NCBI GenBank assembly: GCA_964342465.1
Contig: CAYFFQ010000014.1
Coordinates: 1-59,252 of the forward strand
Reading direction: 5' to 3'
DNA: 59,252 bases
Source of the DNA: MGIIb-Q1 sp964342465
GTDB taxonomy: Archaea > Thermoplasmatota > Poseidoniia > Poseidoniales > Thalassarchaeaceae
Positions 25,520 to 35,272 of the stretch are shown here, one piece after another. Position 1 is the stretch's first letter. Every line of letters starts with the position of its first letter. The position numbers were made by a program, and so were the translations under genes. The notes under the pieces are model-generated. The model did no database searches, was not told the origin of the DNA, and saw only the letters and a program-made list of their open reading frames with translations.

Positions 25520-26497
25520 TCAGACGAATATCTCGTTTATCTTCAACTCGAATCTCAGCCATTGGTTATTCGCCTCAGGTCGGTCCGGTCTATCCTTGTA
25601 GGCTAGTTCCGGTGGGAGAAGGATTGTGTGGGTGGAGCCATCCTGAAGCACGCACCGCAGGACATCGCAATCAAGTCCGATAACCCCCCATTGGAACCCT
25701 TTGATGTAACAGGGGCCGGGGATGCCGAATTCACAGACCGGTTCCTGTCCCGCACGAACGGTCAGGTCGCCTTCATCCAACAACTCACCCGTATCTTCCA
25801 CCCACACCTTGTAGTGGACATCCATTCTGTCACCGTAATCGGCATGGATGGCATAATCTGTATCAGCGATGAGTCTAACCTCAAGGTTGACTTTCGCTTC
25901 CGCCACCGTTGGGTGTGAGACGGTGACTGTGAAGGTCTCCTCCTCGACATCGGAGTTCAGTTCAATGACCACCAACTCAGAGGTATCTGGTTCGATTGTC
26001 AACAATCCACTTGTCGGCTCAGTGATGCTCACCGTCTCGCTGTCTATGGTCACTTGCAGGTCCAGCGTCTGATTTCCAGCGTTGTTGATGGCGACGACTG
26101 CGGTGTCTCCCGAGCCGTGATGTGCCCATTCACAGGTCACTTCACCAGGAAGCCAGAAGGGTTCGTCCTGAGCGGAGAGGTTGTCCGGCCACCCCCACTT
26201 CTCACCGAGGGGGTCACAGGTGTTGAACAGGAGCATCACCTCCCACGACCAACGACCATCCTCCTGAAGGGATTCCTCGTCCACCGTTGAGAAGGCCCCG
26301 TCAATCTGTGAGAGAAAGGTGTAGGCACCCCAACCAACCCAGATAGAAGCGATGAGGAGCATCGCTATCGTAGCCAATGAAGCGAGAATGGCGACGCGTG
26401 GAATCGCCATCTCATTGAAGCCCAGAGGAATGGGTGGGTCCTCCGGCTCATCACTTATCCACGGCCCTGACACGATTCGCGGTAGGCGCCGCCTCAA
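25520..26497 (-). CDS. Membrane-anchored FKBP-type peptidyl-prolyl isomerase
   Basis: 325 residues. One N-terminal transmembrane helix (AILASLATIAMLLIASIWVGWG, about 36-57) places the rest outside. Residues 100-215 form a beta-sandwich-like stalk (QTLDLQVTIDSETVSI, SELVVIELNSDVEEE). The C-terminus (about 215-325) is FKBP-like: GDRMDVHYKVWVEDTGELLDEG, then GPCYIKGFQWGVIGLDCD and TILLPPELAYKDRPD, ending RFELKINEIFV. It has four Cys in that domain (CEF, CYI, CDV, CVL) that may form disulfides. Likely a folding factor for secreted proteins, which are abundant in this genome. It shares a strand with the giant membrane protein 24 bp upstream. Confidence 0.78.
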   Translation of the reverse strand: MRRRLPRIVSGPWISDEPEDPPIPLGFNEMAIPRVAILASLATIAMLLIASIWVGWGAYTFLSQIDGAFSTVDEESLQEDGRWSWEVMLLFNTCDPLGEKWGWPDNLSAQDEPFWLPGEVTCEWAHHGSGDTAVVAINNAGNQTLDLQVTIDSETVSITEPTSGLLTIEPDTSELVVIELNSDVEEETFTVTVSHPTVAEAKVNLEVRLIADTDYAIHADYGDRMDVHYKVWVEDTGELLDEGDLTVRAGQEPVCEFGIPGPCYIKGFQWGVIGLDCDVLRCVLQDGSTHTILLPPELAYKDRPDRPEANNQWLRFELKINEIFV

Positions 26498-26521
26498 ATC
26501 AAGATATGGCTTGATTGATAG

Positions 26522-29500
26522 TCAATCGACAGCCATCTCACCCTCATGTTTCTGCCCCAACCAAGCGACTATTCCAAGTTCGATGCCGAGGGCAATCCCC
26601 ATCAGCAGCAGGGAGGTGCTGTTCAACTGACCCTGCGCCACCAGAGCGGCGACGACAAGAGCGATGACGAGGTCGGCCGCGCCCCATATTCGAAGTGAGC
26701 GACGTAGTTGCAGGATGCCTGCCACCCAGATGACGAGCGAGATGGTCAAAATTGAGACCACCAGCGTCGGACCCCATCCGAATGCGAAAAGGATGCCGAG
26801 TGGCAGCAGAAGATGTGCGTCCCACGACCAGGTGGCTGTCCATGCGGGCCTCCTCATCGGTACGGTGGCCGCCAGCAGGCCGAGAGATATTACGCCCAGC
26901 ACAATCATCAGATAGGAAACATGGCCGGTAACCGGTTCATACCACGAAGCGATTGAGCGGCCGGCCACAACCAGCGCCAGCAGGTCGATTCCCACCGCTG
27001 CCGGCTGTTTCCACTGGATTCCTCTGCGAATTCCGAGAGCCACCGCCAACAAAGCGACCGGCCCGAAAGAGAGCATGGTCACCATCATCACCCATCCACC
27101 TCTTCCAGCCGCACCATGGAAGTCGGGCAGGTCATGTCGTCTTCGCAACCCCTCTATCCAGTCCCACACAACCACCGCCACCAACAGTATGACCTCGACT
27201 ATCAACCACGGCAGAGTAAATGACAGCCACTCTCCGTTTCCGGGGATGGTGAAGGGGTCGGTGAGAACCGGAAGGGGCATCGTACCGGCCATGACAGCAC
27301 CGGCGAATCTAGCGGTAAAGAGGGTGACGAGGTACCACTCGATGGCAGGAGGAATCCTGTGGACAAGGTCCTTGCGTGCCGTCAGGGAGACTCCCACCAA
27401 TATCAGAAGAACGATAGCGAGGACGGCGAAATCGAGTTGGTTCTCGACGGTCGCTCCGGCGGCGAGACGGCCGGTGAAATGCATCAATGTGATGCCGGCG
27501 ATGGTTGCGGCGAACGGCGTCTCAATTCCGAGCACATCGGGCAGAGTCAGTTCGTTGCTGCTCGCCCGCCAACGGGAAATGGCGATGAGGGTCACGCTGA
27601 CGGCCCCCGAAACCACCAGAATGCCGGCAGAGGCAGAACCGGCGTTCCAAACCGTGTAGACTCCGAAGGCAATCACCACAGCGATAAAGGTCAAGACCAC
27701 CACTGGTTTGTGATGGATGTCTCCATACAACATCTCATCCTGAGATAGAGCGCCTCTTCGTTTGCTTCTCTTCTCCATTCTCTCCTTCTGCATGTAAAGT
27801 TCGGGTGAGACGGTCTTCAGTGACCCTATTGAAATCGCCTGTGACATCGTCTCGATTGAGGCCGCATCTGCATCCGCCGCAACCGCGGACTCCTCTGAAT
27901 CGAAGTGATAGATTCGTTGAGCCGCAGACCGCGAGGCGATATCACCGCTCGGGATGTGCCGTGCGGTTGGCTGTGCGGCACCCGGCGGTGCGATGATTCG
28001 GGTGTTCGGGTCTGATGTGGTTGGCTGTGCGGCACCCGGCGGTGCGATGATTCGGGTGTTCGGGTCTGAAGCGGTTGCCGCTGAAAGAGCCGACTGGGTG
28101 GGAGAGAGAAGTTCAGGCAACTGCCCTTGAACCGCCGAGACTCCTGTCGCCATGGCCCTGCGAGCCATCTCCGCACGCTGCAACCTCTCCTTCCTGACAT
28201 CGCGGGCGGCAACCGCCTTCAATTCAGACCTCAATTCACCTTGCGCCGCCAGCCATAGTGCTGTGAGTATGAACAGCAGAGAGGCGGTGGCGGTCTGAGA
28301 GAACAGCATCCCCTCCCCCATCACCGCCAGTTGGGCGGCGAGTAGCATCGCCGCCGACGATGCAGCCGGTTTCAGCAGTTTCTCCATCTTTCCGGCGCGC
28401 GGAAGATAGAGGGCAAGAGAGACGAACACACAACCCAGAATGACCCAACCAGTCATCTGTCGGGAGAGCAGGAGGTCGTCTCCGAGCAATGAGGTCGTCG
28501 ACTGGTCAAAAGTGAAGATGACGGTTTGAATGGTCAGAAAACCCATCAGCAACGAGAGAATATCTTCCACCTCGAGGTTCTTTCCGAAGAGAACCAGTGA
28601 ACCGAGTCCCGCCGCAACCATGACCATCCAAGCACCATCCATGCCGTATTGCCACTGCATCACCACAGCGGTCACACCAAACAGAATCATCAGAGTTCTC
28701 GGATTGTCCTGATGTTCACCTCTGCACTCGGCGAAGATGTGTACGGCCAAGACCACCGCCATGCCGGCCAGCAGAGCATGGCCGGAGATATCCCCACTCC
28801 TGACGACTGACAACCACACCACAAGAGAGAGGATGAATCCTAGGTTCCACAATTTGAGCATCCCACTATCACGGAGTCTCGCACCCACTTCGGAGAGGCC
28901 GATGAAACGGGCAGCGAGATTCACTCCCGATTCCCCGAGAGCACGGTTGACGGGGTATTGTAGTAGGGTGACGAATACCAGATATGCGGTTATTTCCCAT
29001 CCCCCCCATTCCACCACACCAGAAGCCACCTCCCAAGTCTGATTGGTGGCGTTGAAGGTGCGCGCCCCTGTTGCCCAGACGGTGATGAACAAGACCCACA
29101 ACCAAGGCACGAGGACGGTCACTCCGGCGAGCGAAGGGGATTTCCGGAGCAGAGCGAGAGTGGCTGTGCCGATGTGGATGATTGAAAGGGAGAAGAGAAG
29201 CAGGGTACCGCCGTCTCCACCCGAAGCTGTGGATTGGGCGGGGATGAGGATTGTCATCAGAATGACGAGGACAACACTTCCCCCCCACAGGACATGGTCG
29301 CTGACCAATGATTGATTCGAGAGGAGAACCGCCGCGGTCAGAAGTGCGCAGAGGAGGGTGAAGACCTCATATCCTGATATGCCAAATGGGGGGGAGAGAG
29401 TTGTGAGTTCAGTCATCAACAGAAGTGACACTATCAGGGGGAGGCCAGTAGCAAGAGGGGTGAAAACCCGCTTTCTCGCCACACCTCTCACACTTAGATA

Positions 29501-30712
29501 AGAGCCGCCGAAACAGGCGAGTAGCAGCATGATGAGAGCGAGGGCGTAAGTCGTCTCGGCTCGGTTCGCTGAGATTGCCAGCAGTGCGCCGACCATGCCG
29601 AGCCCGACTGATACCGACCACAGGCCGGGGCGGCCCAGTCCGATGAGAGATAGGCCGTCTGAAAACCAGTTCTTTTCGGCGTAGAAACGGGCCGCCATCG
29701 CCGCGTTGAGTGCATTTACCCCACCGAGCAGGAGGAAGAGGAGGAGCAGGTCGTCGAATCTTACTATCTCCAACGCACCGACCTGCCAGTCATCGCTGAA
29801 TGCATGCAGACCGACCCACAGGTTGGAGAATGCTATTCCCAGCGAGGTGAGATTTCCACTCCTCCTGTGCCAGGCTAGCCCATGCAGAAGGAGAGTGGCA
29901 AGACCTATTCCTGCCGCCACGCCGTACTGGCCGAACACCGCACCCGCGCCGGAACCGATGGCCAGAGTGACGAGAGTCGCCTGAGCGGCGATGGCATCCT
30001 CATCATGGTGATAAGAAACCCACACATTGACCCCGACCAGCGCCAGCAGGAGGGCTCCGAGGGATGTTGCTTCGATGGGAAACACTCCCCATAACTGCCA
30101 GTGATGCAGGTCTATCGCAAGGCCGTAGAGCAGTTTCATGGTGATGATGACCCAAGTGATTCCGAGCATCCTCATGCCACGGTCCGGAATCCACCTCTCG
30201 CCGAGGATGAACCCGATGGTGGCGAGAGCGAGCAGTCCGAAGAATCCGGTCGCTGGGGGGAGTGTCGTGCCAACAAGCCAACCGACCAGCGAATAGACGA
30301 CTATCATGCCGACCATGATACCCCAATGGAGTCGCTTCTCACCGACCATCGCCAATTCCGTGACACTATCTATCTCCCGTTCCCCGACCACGGTTCCATC
30401 TCGCCTGATGGTTGCGCTATCAGATGATTCAGCGAAGGGGTTGAACATCTCACCCATGGCTTCGTCGACCGGCTCCCCAGCACCCTCCATCGGAAGCGGT
30501 TGAGGAGGTGCTGCTTCTTCGGCGACTGCCTCTTCATTGAGGAAGCCGGAGAGGTCCAATCCACCCCCCAAGTCGAAGGTTCGCTGGCGGATAACTTTGT
30601 CATCGTCACCTTCGCCGAGAGCGGCCATGACTGCGGTGAGAAGGAGCATCATCAATGAAGGTCGCCCTTCCTCGGGGGTGGCGATGGAGTAATGAATTGT
30701 CAACGGCGGCAT
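26522..30712 (-). CDS. Giant polytopic membrane protein, about 36 transmembrane segments
   Basis: About 1396 residues. After a hydrophilic N-terminus (to about residue 115) come some 24 hydrophobic segments in close succession. A cytoplasmic or external loop of about 150 residues follows (charged KAVAARDVRKERLQRAEMARRA, a duplicated SDPNTRIIAPPGAAQPT element and a helical part), then about 12 further spans to the C-terminus. No transporter or enzyme motif is recognised. Long repeats of simple two-helix units suggest growth by internal duplication. The frame is open to 30757, overlapping the divergent PEPCK start region. I start at MPPLTIHYS (30712); no Shine-Dalgarno supports any start. It may be co-transcribed with the FKBP gene. 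Confidence 0.75.
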   Translation of the reverse strand: MPPLTIHYSIATPEEGRPSLMMLLLTAVMAALGEGDDDKVIRQRTFDLGGGLDLSGFLNEEAVAEEAAPPQPLPMEGAGEPVDEAMGEMFNPFAESSDSATIRRDGTVVGEREIDSVTELAMVGEKRLHWGIMVGMIVVYSLVGWLVGTTLPPATGFFGLLALATIGFILGERWIPDRGMRMLGITWVIITMKLLYGLAIDLHHWQLWGVFPIEATSLGALLLALVGVNVWVSYHHDEDAIAAQATLVTLAIGSGAGAVFGQYGVAAGIGLATLLLHGLAWHRRSGNLTSLGIAFSNLWVGLHAFSDDWQVGALEIVRFDDLLLLFLLLGGVNALNAAMAARFYAEKNWFSDGLSLIGLGRPGLWSVSVGLGMVGALLAISANRAETTYALALIMLLLACFGGSYLSVRGVARKRVFTPLATGLPLIVSLLLMTELTTLSPPFGISGYEVFTLLCALLTAAVLLSNQSLVSDHVLWGGSVVLVILMTILIPAQSTASGGDGGTLLLFSLSIIHIGTATLALLRKSPSLAGVTVLVPWLWVLFITVWATGARTFNATNQTWEVASGVVEWGGWEITAYLVFVTLLQYPVNRALGESGVNLAARFIGLSEVGARLRDSGMLKLWNLGFILSLVVWLSVVRSGDISGHALLAGMAVVLAVHIFAECRGEHQDNPRTLMILFGVTAVVMQWQYGMDGAWMVMVAAGLGSLVLFGKNLEVEDILSLLMGFLTIQTVIFTFDQSTTSLLGDDLLLSRQMTGWVILGCVFVSLALYLPRAGKMEKLLKPAASSAAMLLAAQLAVMGEGMLFSQTATASLLFILTALWLAAQGELRSELKAVAARDVRKERLQRAEMARRAMATGVSAVQGQLPELLSPTQSALSAATASDPNTRIIAPPGAAQPTTSDPNTRIIAPPGAAQPTARHIPSGDIASRSAAQRIYHFDSEESAVAADADAASIETMSQAISIGSLKTVSPELYMQKERMEKRSKRRGALSQDEMLYGDIHHKPVVVLTFIAVVIAFGVYTVWNAGSASAGILVVSGAVSVTLIAISRWRASSNELTLPDVLGIETPFAATIAGITLMHFTGRLAAGATVENQLDFAVLAIVLLILVGVSLTARKDLVHRIPPAIEWYLVTLFTARFAGAVMAGTMPLPVLTDPFTIPGNGEWLSFTLPWLIVEVILLVAVVVWDWIEGLRRRHDLPDFHGAAGRGGWVMMVTMLSFGPVALLAVALGIRRGIQWKQPAAVGIDLLALVVAGRSIASWYEPVTGHVSYLMIVLGVISLGLLAATVPMRRPAWTATWSWDAHLLLPLGILFAFGWGPTLVVSILTISLVIWVAGILQLRRSLRIWGAADLVIALVVAALVAQGQLNSTSLLLMGIALGIELGIVAWLGQKHEGEMAVD
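27960..28068. repeat. In-frame 54-bp tandem duplication inside the giant membrane protein
   Basis: Two near-identical 54-bp units (18 codons) encode the duplicated Pro/Ala-rich SDPNTRIIAPPGAAQPT element in the hydrophilic loop. The period is a multiple of three, unlike most intergenic arrays here. Confidence 0.85.
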
Positions 30713-30750
30713 CCGTAGCATTCTAAGAGGGTGGTCGCCCGCGCCGAGGC

Positions 30751-32373
30751 ATGACAACCGCTGAGTGCGGGGGTGACAGTGGCCGGCGTGGGTCCGGTCT
30801 GGACATGCATGGGCTGACCCCGTCTGGCGATGTCCTCTGGAATCTCGGTAGTGAGGTACTGATTGCCAAAGCCGTCGAAAGGGGTGAAGGTGTCCTCAGT
30901 GCGGATGGTGTTTTGATCACCAGAACCGGCGAGAGGACCGGCCGCTCCCCCAATGACAAGTTCATCGTCAGGGAGGATTTGGTGGAGGATGGTGTCTGGT
31001 GGGGAGAGGTGAATGTTCCGACCACTCGTGAGACCTACGATTTGCTGCGGGATGAGGTGATAGCCCATCTTGAGAGACAGGAAACCCTGTTCGTGCAGGA
31101 CCTATACGCGGGTGCCGATGAAAACACCCGCCTACCTATACGAGTGATCACCGAAAACGCCTGGCACTCTGCCTTCGCCCACAATATGTTTCTGCGGCCA
31201 TCTGCGAGCCTGTTGGCCGTCCACGAGCCTGAGTTCACCGTTCTTCACGCACCGATGTTGAGGGTGGACGGTGAAGAGTTCGGCATCAACTCCGATGTCT
31301 TCGTGATAGTCTGCTTTTCTGAAAGGGAGGTCATCATCGGTGGTACACAATATGCTGGAGAAATCAAGAAATCCATCTTTTCAGTGATGAACTACCTGCT
31401 TCCCAAGGATGGTCATCTGCCGATGCACTGTTCGGCCAATGTCGGGGTTGATGGTGACTCTGCAGTATTCTTCGGGCTTTCGGGGACCGGCAAGACCACC
31501 CTTTCGGCGGACCCTATTAGACCCCTCATCGGTGATGATGAACATGGCTGGAGTGATGCGGGGGTCTTCAACTTCGAAGGAGGGTGCTATGCAAAGATGA
31601 TCAACCTCTCGGAGAAGGATGAGCCGGAGATATTCGCCACCAGCAGGATGGTCGGTACGATTCTTGAGAATGTGGTGCTGGACGAGAATGGTGTACCTGA
31701 TTTCCATGATGTATCCATCACCCAGAACACCCGTGGTTCCTACCCCTTGGAATCGATTGAGAACAGGGTTGTTGAGAACAGAGGTGGTTTGCCTGAGAAT
31801 GTGGTCTTCCTCACCTGTGACGCCTTCGGAGTCCTTCCTCCCATCTCGAAATTGACACCGGAACAGGCGGCTTACCATTTCATCTCAGGATACACGGCCA
31901 AGGTTGCTGGCACTGAAGTCGGTGTTGATGAGCCGGAGGCGACCTTCTCCGCCTGCTTCGGCGCGCCATTCATGCCGAGGCACCCCAGCGTCTATGCCGA
32001 CCTGCTGTCGAAGAAGGTAGCAGAGAGCGGAGCGAACTGCTGGCTGTTGAACACCGGATGGGTCGCTGGCGGCTATGGCAAGAGTGACAGAATCAAGATT
32101 CGCTGGACCCGCGCTCTTCTCAATGCCGCCCTCAATGGCTCGCTCTCAGGGGTCGAATACGCGACCGATGAGCGATTCGGATTCGCCATTCCACTCCGAT
32201 GTGAGGGTGTGCCTTCCACCATTCTGAACCCGCGGGCGACATGGGAGGATGGTGTCGCATATGACGAGATGGCTGACAGACTGGCGGAAATGTTCACTGA
32301 GAATTTCCAAACCTTTGCTCATGGGTGCAGTGATGAGGTGCTCGCCGCCGCCCCGAAACCGATTGGGCATTGA
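30751..32373 (+). CDS. pckA: Phosphoenolpyruvate carboxykinase (ATP)
   Basis: 540 residues from this ATG. It converts oxaloacetate and ATP to PEP and CO2, the entry to gluconeogenesis. Motifs are clear: TRTGERTGRSPNDKFIVRE near the start, MHCSANVG, the P-loop GLSGTGKTTLSADP, IGDDEHGWSDAGVFNFEGGCYAK with metal and nucleotide residues, and NTRGSYPLE. The ATP-dependent form is typical of bacteria and some archaea. A second ATG at 30805 (MHGLTPSGDVLWN) matches the usual family start better, so the first 18 residues may not be translated. It is divergent from the giant membrane protein. Confidence 0.95.
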   Translation: MTTAECGGDSGRRGSGLDMHGLTPSGDVLWNLGSEVLIAKAVERGEGVLSADGVLITRTGERTGRSPNDKFIVREDLVEDGVWWGEVNVPTTRETYDLLRDEVIAHLERQETLFVQDLYAGADENTRLPIRVITENAWHSAFAHNMFLRPSASLLAVHEPEFTVLHAPMLRVDGEEFGINSDVFVIVCFSEREVIIGGTQYAGEIKKSIFSVMNYLLPKDGHLPMHCSANVGVDGDSAVFFGLSGTGKTTLSADPIRPLIGDDEHGWSDAGVFNFEGGCYAKMINLSEKDEPEIFATSRMVGTILENVVLDENGVPDFHDVSITQNTRGSYPLESIENRVVENRGGLPENVVFLTCDAFGVLPPISKLTPEQAAYHFISGYTAKVAGTEVGVDEPEATFSACFGAPFMPRHPSVYADLLSKKVAESGANCWLLNTGWVAGGYGKSDRIKIRWTRALLNAALNGSLSGVEYATDERFGFAIPLRCEGVPSTILNPRATWEDGVAYDEMADRLAEMFTENFQTFAHGCSDEVLAAAPKPIGH

Positions 32374-32489
32374 GCCACAGACGAACATGAACCGAGTGGT
32401 CGTCAAGGTCGTGCATCGGCGTCAAGTCACCGCATGTAGTTGCGCTACGGGGTGAAACTCTTCAAGCGGGGGAGTCGCCTCCGAGATTC

Positions 32490-33206
32490 ATGGCAGTGCC
32501 GTTGGCTGAGTTGACAACCCCCCATCTCTGGCCCTCACTGGCGGAATCGAGCAGCGTTTTGGGATACATACCTAGGTTGCCAGAACAGGATGAGGTTGTA
32601 TGGCGCATCCTCGATGGAGAGGGTGAAGATTCACTGAAGAAGCAGTTGGACGAACTGCTCGGACAGTTCGGACACATCCTGCCGGAATCACTCCCCCCAT
32701 CCGTTATTATCGATGAAAGCGGTGGACCTGTGTGCATCGACGACAGGGCGGTCATCGGCGAATGTGTAGTCATCGAAGGGCCGTGCTACATCGGGCCGAG
32801 AGCGGAAGTCAGGCATGCAGCATATATCAGACCTTATGCGTGGTTGTGCGCTGGTTCTGTCGTCGGTCATGCGAGTGAAGTGAAGCATTCCCTGCTCCTG
32901 CCCCTTGCCAAGGCTCCGCATTTCAACTATGTCGGTGACTCGATTCTTGGGAGTGGGGTGAATCTGGGTGCCGGCTGCAAACTATCCAACCTTCGTAATG
33001 ACGAGCGTAATGTTCTGGTCCGCAATCTGCAGAACGGCGAAGTTGACAGCGGCTTGCGAAAATTCGGAGCCATTCTTGGCGATAATGTGGCGATAGGGTG
33101 TAACACCGTGACCAATCCGGGTGTCATCATCGGTAGGGATTCCATGGTCTGGCCGAATGTCACGGTGAGCGGAGTACACGCGAGTCGTTCAACCATCCGG
33201 GAGTGA
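32490..33206 (+). CDS. Left-handed beta-helix protein, GlmU acetyltransferase-like
   Basis: 238 residues. From about residue 85 the hexapeptide pattern of a left-handed beta-helix is seen (AVIGECVVIEGPCYIGPRAEV, GAILGDNVAIGCNTVTNPGVIIGRDSMVWPNVTV). The AKAPHFNYVGDSILGSGVNLGAG segment is close to the acetyl-transfer part of GlmU-like proteins. The N-terminal 80 residues are helical and are not a nucleotidyltransferase. A role in making UDP-N-acetylhexosamine, by acetylating glucosamine 1-phosphate, is inferred from the next gene, a GlmM-like mutase whose start overlaps this stop (TGATG). Confidence 0.75.
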   Translation: MAVPLAELTTPHLWPSLAESSSVLGYIPRLPEQDEVVWRILDGEGEDSLKKQLDELLGQFGHILPESLPPSVIIDESGGPVCIDDRAVIGECVVIEGPCYIGPRAEVRHAAYIRPYAWLCAGSVVGHASEVKHSLLLPLAKAPHFNYVGDSILGSGVNLGAGCKLSNLRNDERNVLVRNLQNGEVDSGLRKFGAILGDNVAIGCNTVTNPGVIIGRDSMVWPNVTVSGVHASRSTIRE

Positions 33207-33211
33207 TGGCC

Positions 33212-34921
33212 ATGTCTGCTTTCCGGCTGCATGGAACCGATGGCATTCGTGGGCGTGTATCGCATTGTGAGAGTGGTGAATCTCCAATTGAAAAATTGAA
33301 AATGCAAGGGGAAATTTCACCATCACTTTTTGCCCTGTTCGGGGAGGCGGTCGGACGAATCACGGCCTCAGGTGGGTTGGCCGGCCCACATAACGGAACC
33401 AGCGCACAGGAGAGGGGGGGTGATGGGCCACTGTTGGTCATCGGTTGGGACAGACGAGTGGGGAACGCCGAACTTGTTTCCGCACTCTCCGAGGGCCTTG
33501 AGCGCTCAGGGTGCCGAACCATCCTCGTCGGTGAGGTTCCCACCCCGGGACTGCACAGGTCGATTATGCAGTTGTCAGCAGACGGAGGCATGATGGTGAC
33601 TGCGAGCCACAACCCCGCAACTGATTCTGGTGTCAAACTGTTCGACGGCTTCGGTTTCAAATCGATGCCGGAACTCGAAGAGCAGATCTCCGCCGAGGTG
33701 GCCTCTCTCTGGGAGCAGAGTCTCGCTCGCCGGTCAATGATTGTCGCCGACGGCGGGGCCTCTGTTGAAATTCAACGGTTCGACGGGTTGGAATGCTATC
33801 GTATGGGGCTGAATAGATGGTTGGTTGAGTTGAGTTCAATCTTCAATACTTCCCTCTCATGCCTCGGAAATGCCGTGGCAGAGTGTGGTCTGCTCATTGA
33901 CAGCAGTGGTGGAGCAGCCACTGAATGGTTGGCTGCGGGTTTGAGCAGACGGGGTCTTGCAAGCAAAGAAGTGTCCACCATCGACATACCCATCAACGAA
34001 TGTTGCGGGGCGGGCGAATTGTCACCGACCGCCTCTTGGAGTAATAGTGAGTTGATGGAGGGAAACCACCAGCACGCTCTTCTCGATGCATTGGCTGGGA
34101 GACTGAGAGAGAATGATGGCATGGCACCATGGCATAATGGTGACATCGTCGCCGCCGCTCTTGACGGAGATGGAGACCGCTGTCTCGTACTCGAAGCGGA
34201 GGAGGGTGGGGTGCGCGTCGTCGATGGGGACCAGATGGCGTTCGACTGGCTCAACGCTTTACAGGCTGTGGGATTCTCCTCGGCTCATCTCGCCTACACG
34301 ATAGAATCCGACCTTTCGCTGCCTGTCGCCGGTAAGAAAAATGGCTTCAGAACTACTCAGGTGGCGGTTGGAGATCGCTGGCTCTCCGCTTCACTGCGTT
34401 CAGGCTTCACACCATCCGGCTGGTTGGGGTCACCAACGATACCGCTGCTGGTAGGTTGTGAGGATTCCGGCCATATCATCATGCCACGACGGCACCCACT
34501 TTCCTCGGACCATTGGACTCTGGTGGGTGACGGGGCGGCGACTCTTCTCGCCCATCTGCTGGCTCGTGCCGTTCTAAACGACAAGCGAGAGGTGCTTCAG
34601 CGCGGGTGGAAGGCGCGCCATACCGTGAAACCCTCACACAGGGTCAGGTGGGACGGTGACAACGAATTGGCCGATGAGTTTACTGAGTTGGTCCAATCCT
34701 CACTCGGGGATTGTGAATTATCGAAGGTCGAAATCGCTGGGGAGACCTCCCTCCTTCTCATCCAAGGTGTGTGGAAAGAGGTTCAGTTCAGCATAGGGGT
34801 ACGAAACTCCGGAACAGAGGCGAAGACGGCGATGACCATCAAGACCGCCGCCCTCTCGCTGAGGATGGAAGAGGTGCTTGCCCGTGGTGGCGCCTTCCTC
34901 GACGCCCGCCTTGGTGGATGA
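33212..34921 (+). CDS. Phosphohexomutase, GlmM/phosphomannomutase-like
   Basis: About 569 residues. The family landmarks of alpha-D-phosphohexomutases are present: FRLHGTDGIRGRV, the phosphoserine loop VTASHNPATDSGVKLFDGFG, the metal loop DGDGDRCLVLE, and VRNSGTEAKTAMTIK in the last domain. It interconverts hexose 6- and 1-phosphates; glucosamine is favoured because the previous gene looks like a glucosamine 1-phosphate acetyltransferase. It is longer than usual (about 450) with extra loops in domains 1 and 3. The start MSAFRLHG (33212) has GGGAG at suitable spacing; ATG 33206 is possible. The stop lies inside the first unit of array D. Confidence 0.88.
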   Translation: MSAFRLHGTDGIRGRVSHCESGESPIEKLKMQGEISPSLFALFGEAVGRITASGGLAGPHNGTSAQERGGDGPLLVIGWDRRVGNAELVSALSEGLERSGCRTILVGEVPTPGLHRSIMQLSADGGMMVTASHNPATDSGVKLFDGFGFKSMPELEEQISAEVASLWEQSLARRSMIVADGGASVEIQRFDGLECYRMGLNRWLVELSSIFNTSLSCLGNAVAECGLLIDSSGGAATEWLAAGLSRRGLASKEVSTIDIPINECCGAGELSPTASWSNSELMEGNHQHALLDALAGRLRENDGMAPWHNGDIVAAALDGDGDRCLVLEAEEGGVRVVDGDQMAFDWLNALQAVGFSSAHLAYTIESDLSLPVAGKKNGFRTTQVAVGDRWLSASLRSGFTPSGWLGSPTIPLLVGCEDSGHIIMPRRHPLSSDHWTLVGDGAATLLAHLLARAVLNDKREVLQRGWKARHTVKPSHRVRWDGDNELADEFTELVQSSLGDCELSKVEIAGETSLLLIQGVWKEVQFSIGVRNSGTEAKTAMTIKTAALSLRMEEVLARGGAFLDARLGG

Positions 34922-35061
34922 GTGGTCGCGCCCATGAGTGCTTGCCCGTGGTGGCGTCTTCCTCGACGCCCGCCTTGGTGGATGAGTGGTCGCGCCCATG
35001 AGTGCTTGCCCGTGGTGGCGCCTTCCTTGACGCCCGCCTTGGTGGATGAGTGGTCGCGCCC
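34874..35061. repeat. Tandem array D, 64-bp unit, about 3 copies, spans the mutase stop
   Basis: GTGCTTGCCC starts at 34874, 34938 and 35002, exactly 64 bp apart, with one or two mismatches per copy. The first unit encodes the C-terminal VLARGGAFLDARLGG and the TGA. The period is not a multiple of three, so frame is not preserved. Confidence 0.95.
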
Positions 35062-35099
35062 GCCCGCAGCCGACGGGCTGTCGGGTGATGTCGGCGGTC

Positions 35100-35272
35100 T
35101 CAGAGAATGAATCGCGGCAGGTGGCGAGCGCTAGAAACTGCTCCAACCTTATGGGTGGCGTGCTTGGCTTTCAGAGAATGAATCGAGGCAGGTGGCGAGC
35201 GCTAGAAACTGCTCCAACCTTACGGGTGGCGTGCTTGGCTTTCAGAGAATGAATCGCGGCAGGTGGCGAGCG
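35100..35272. repeat. Tandem array E, 71-bp unit, about 2.4 copies, spans the CBS gene stop
   Basis: CAGAGAATGAATCG starts at 35101, 35172 and 35243, exactly 71 bp apart. The rightmost copy holds the last codons (ARHLPRFIL) and stop of the minus-strand CBS gene. It is separated from array D by about 40 bp and has a different unit. Confidence 0.95.
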
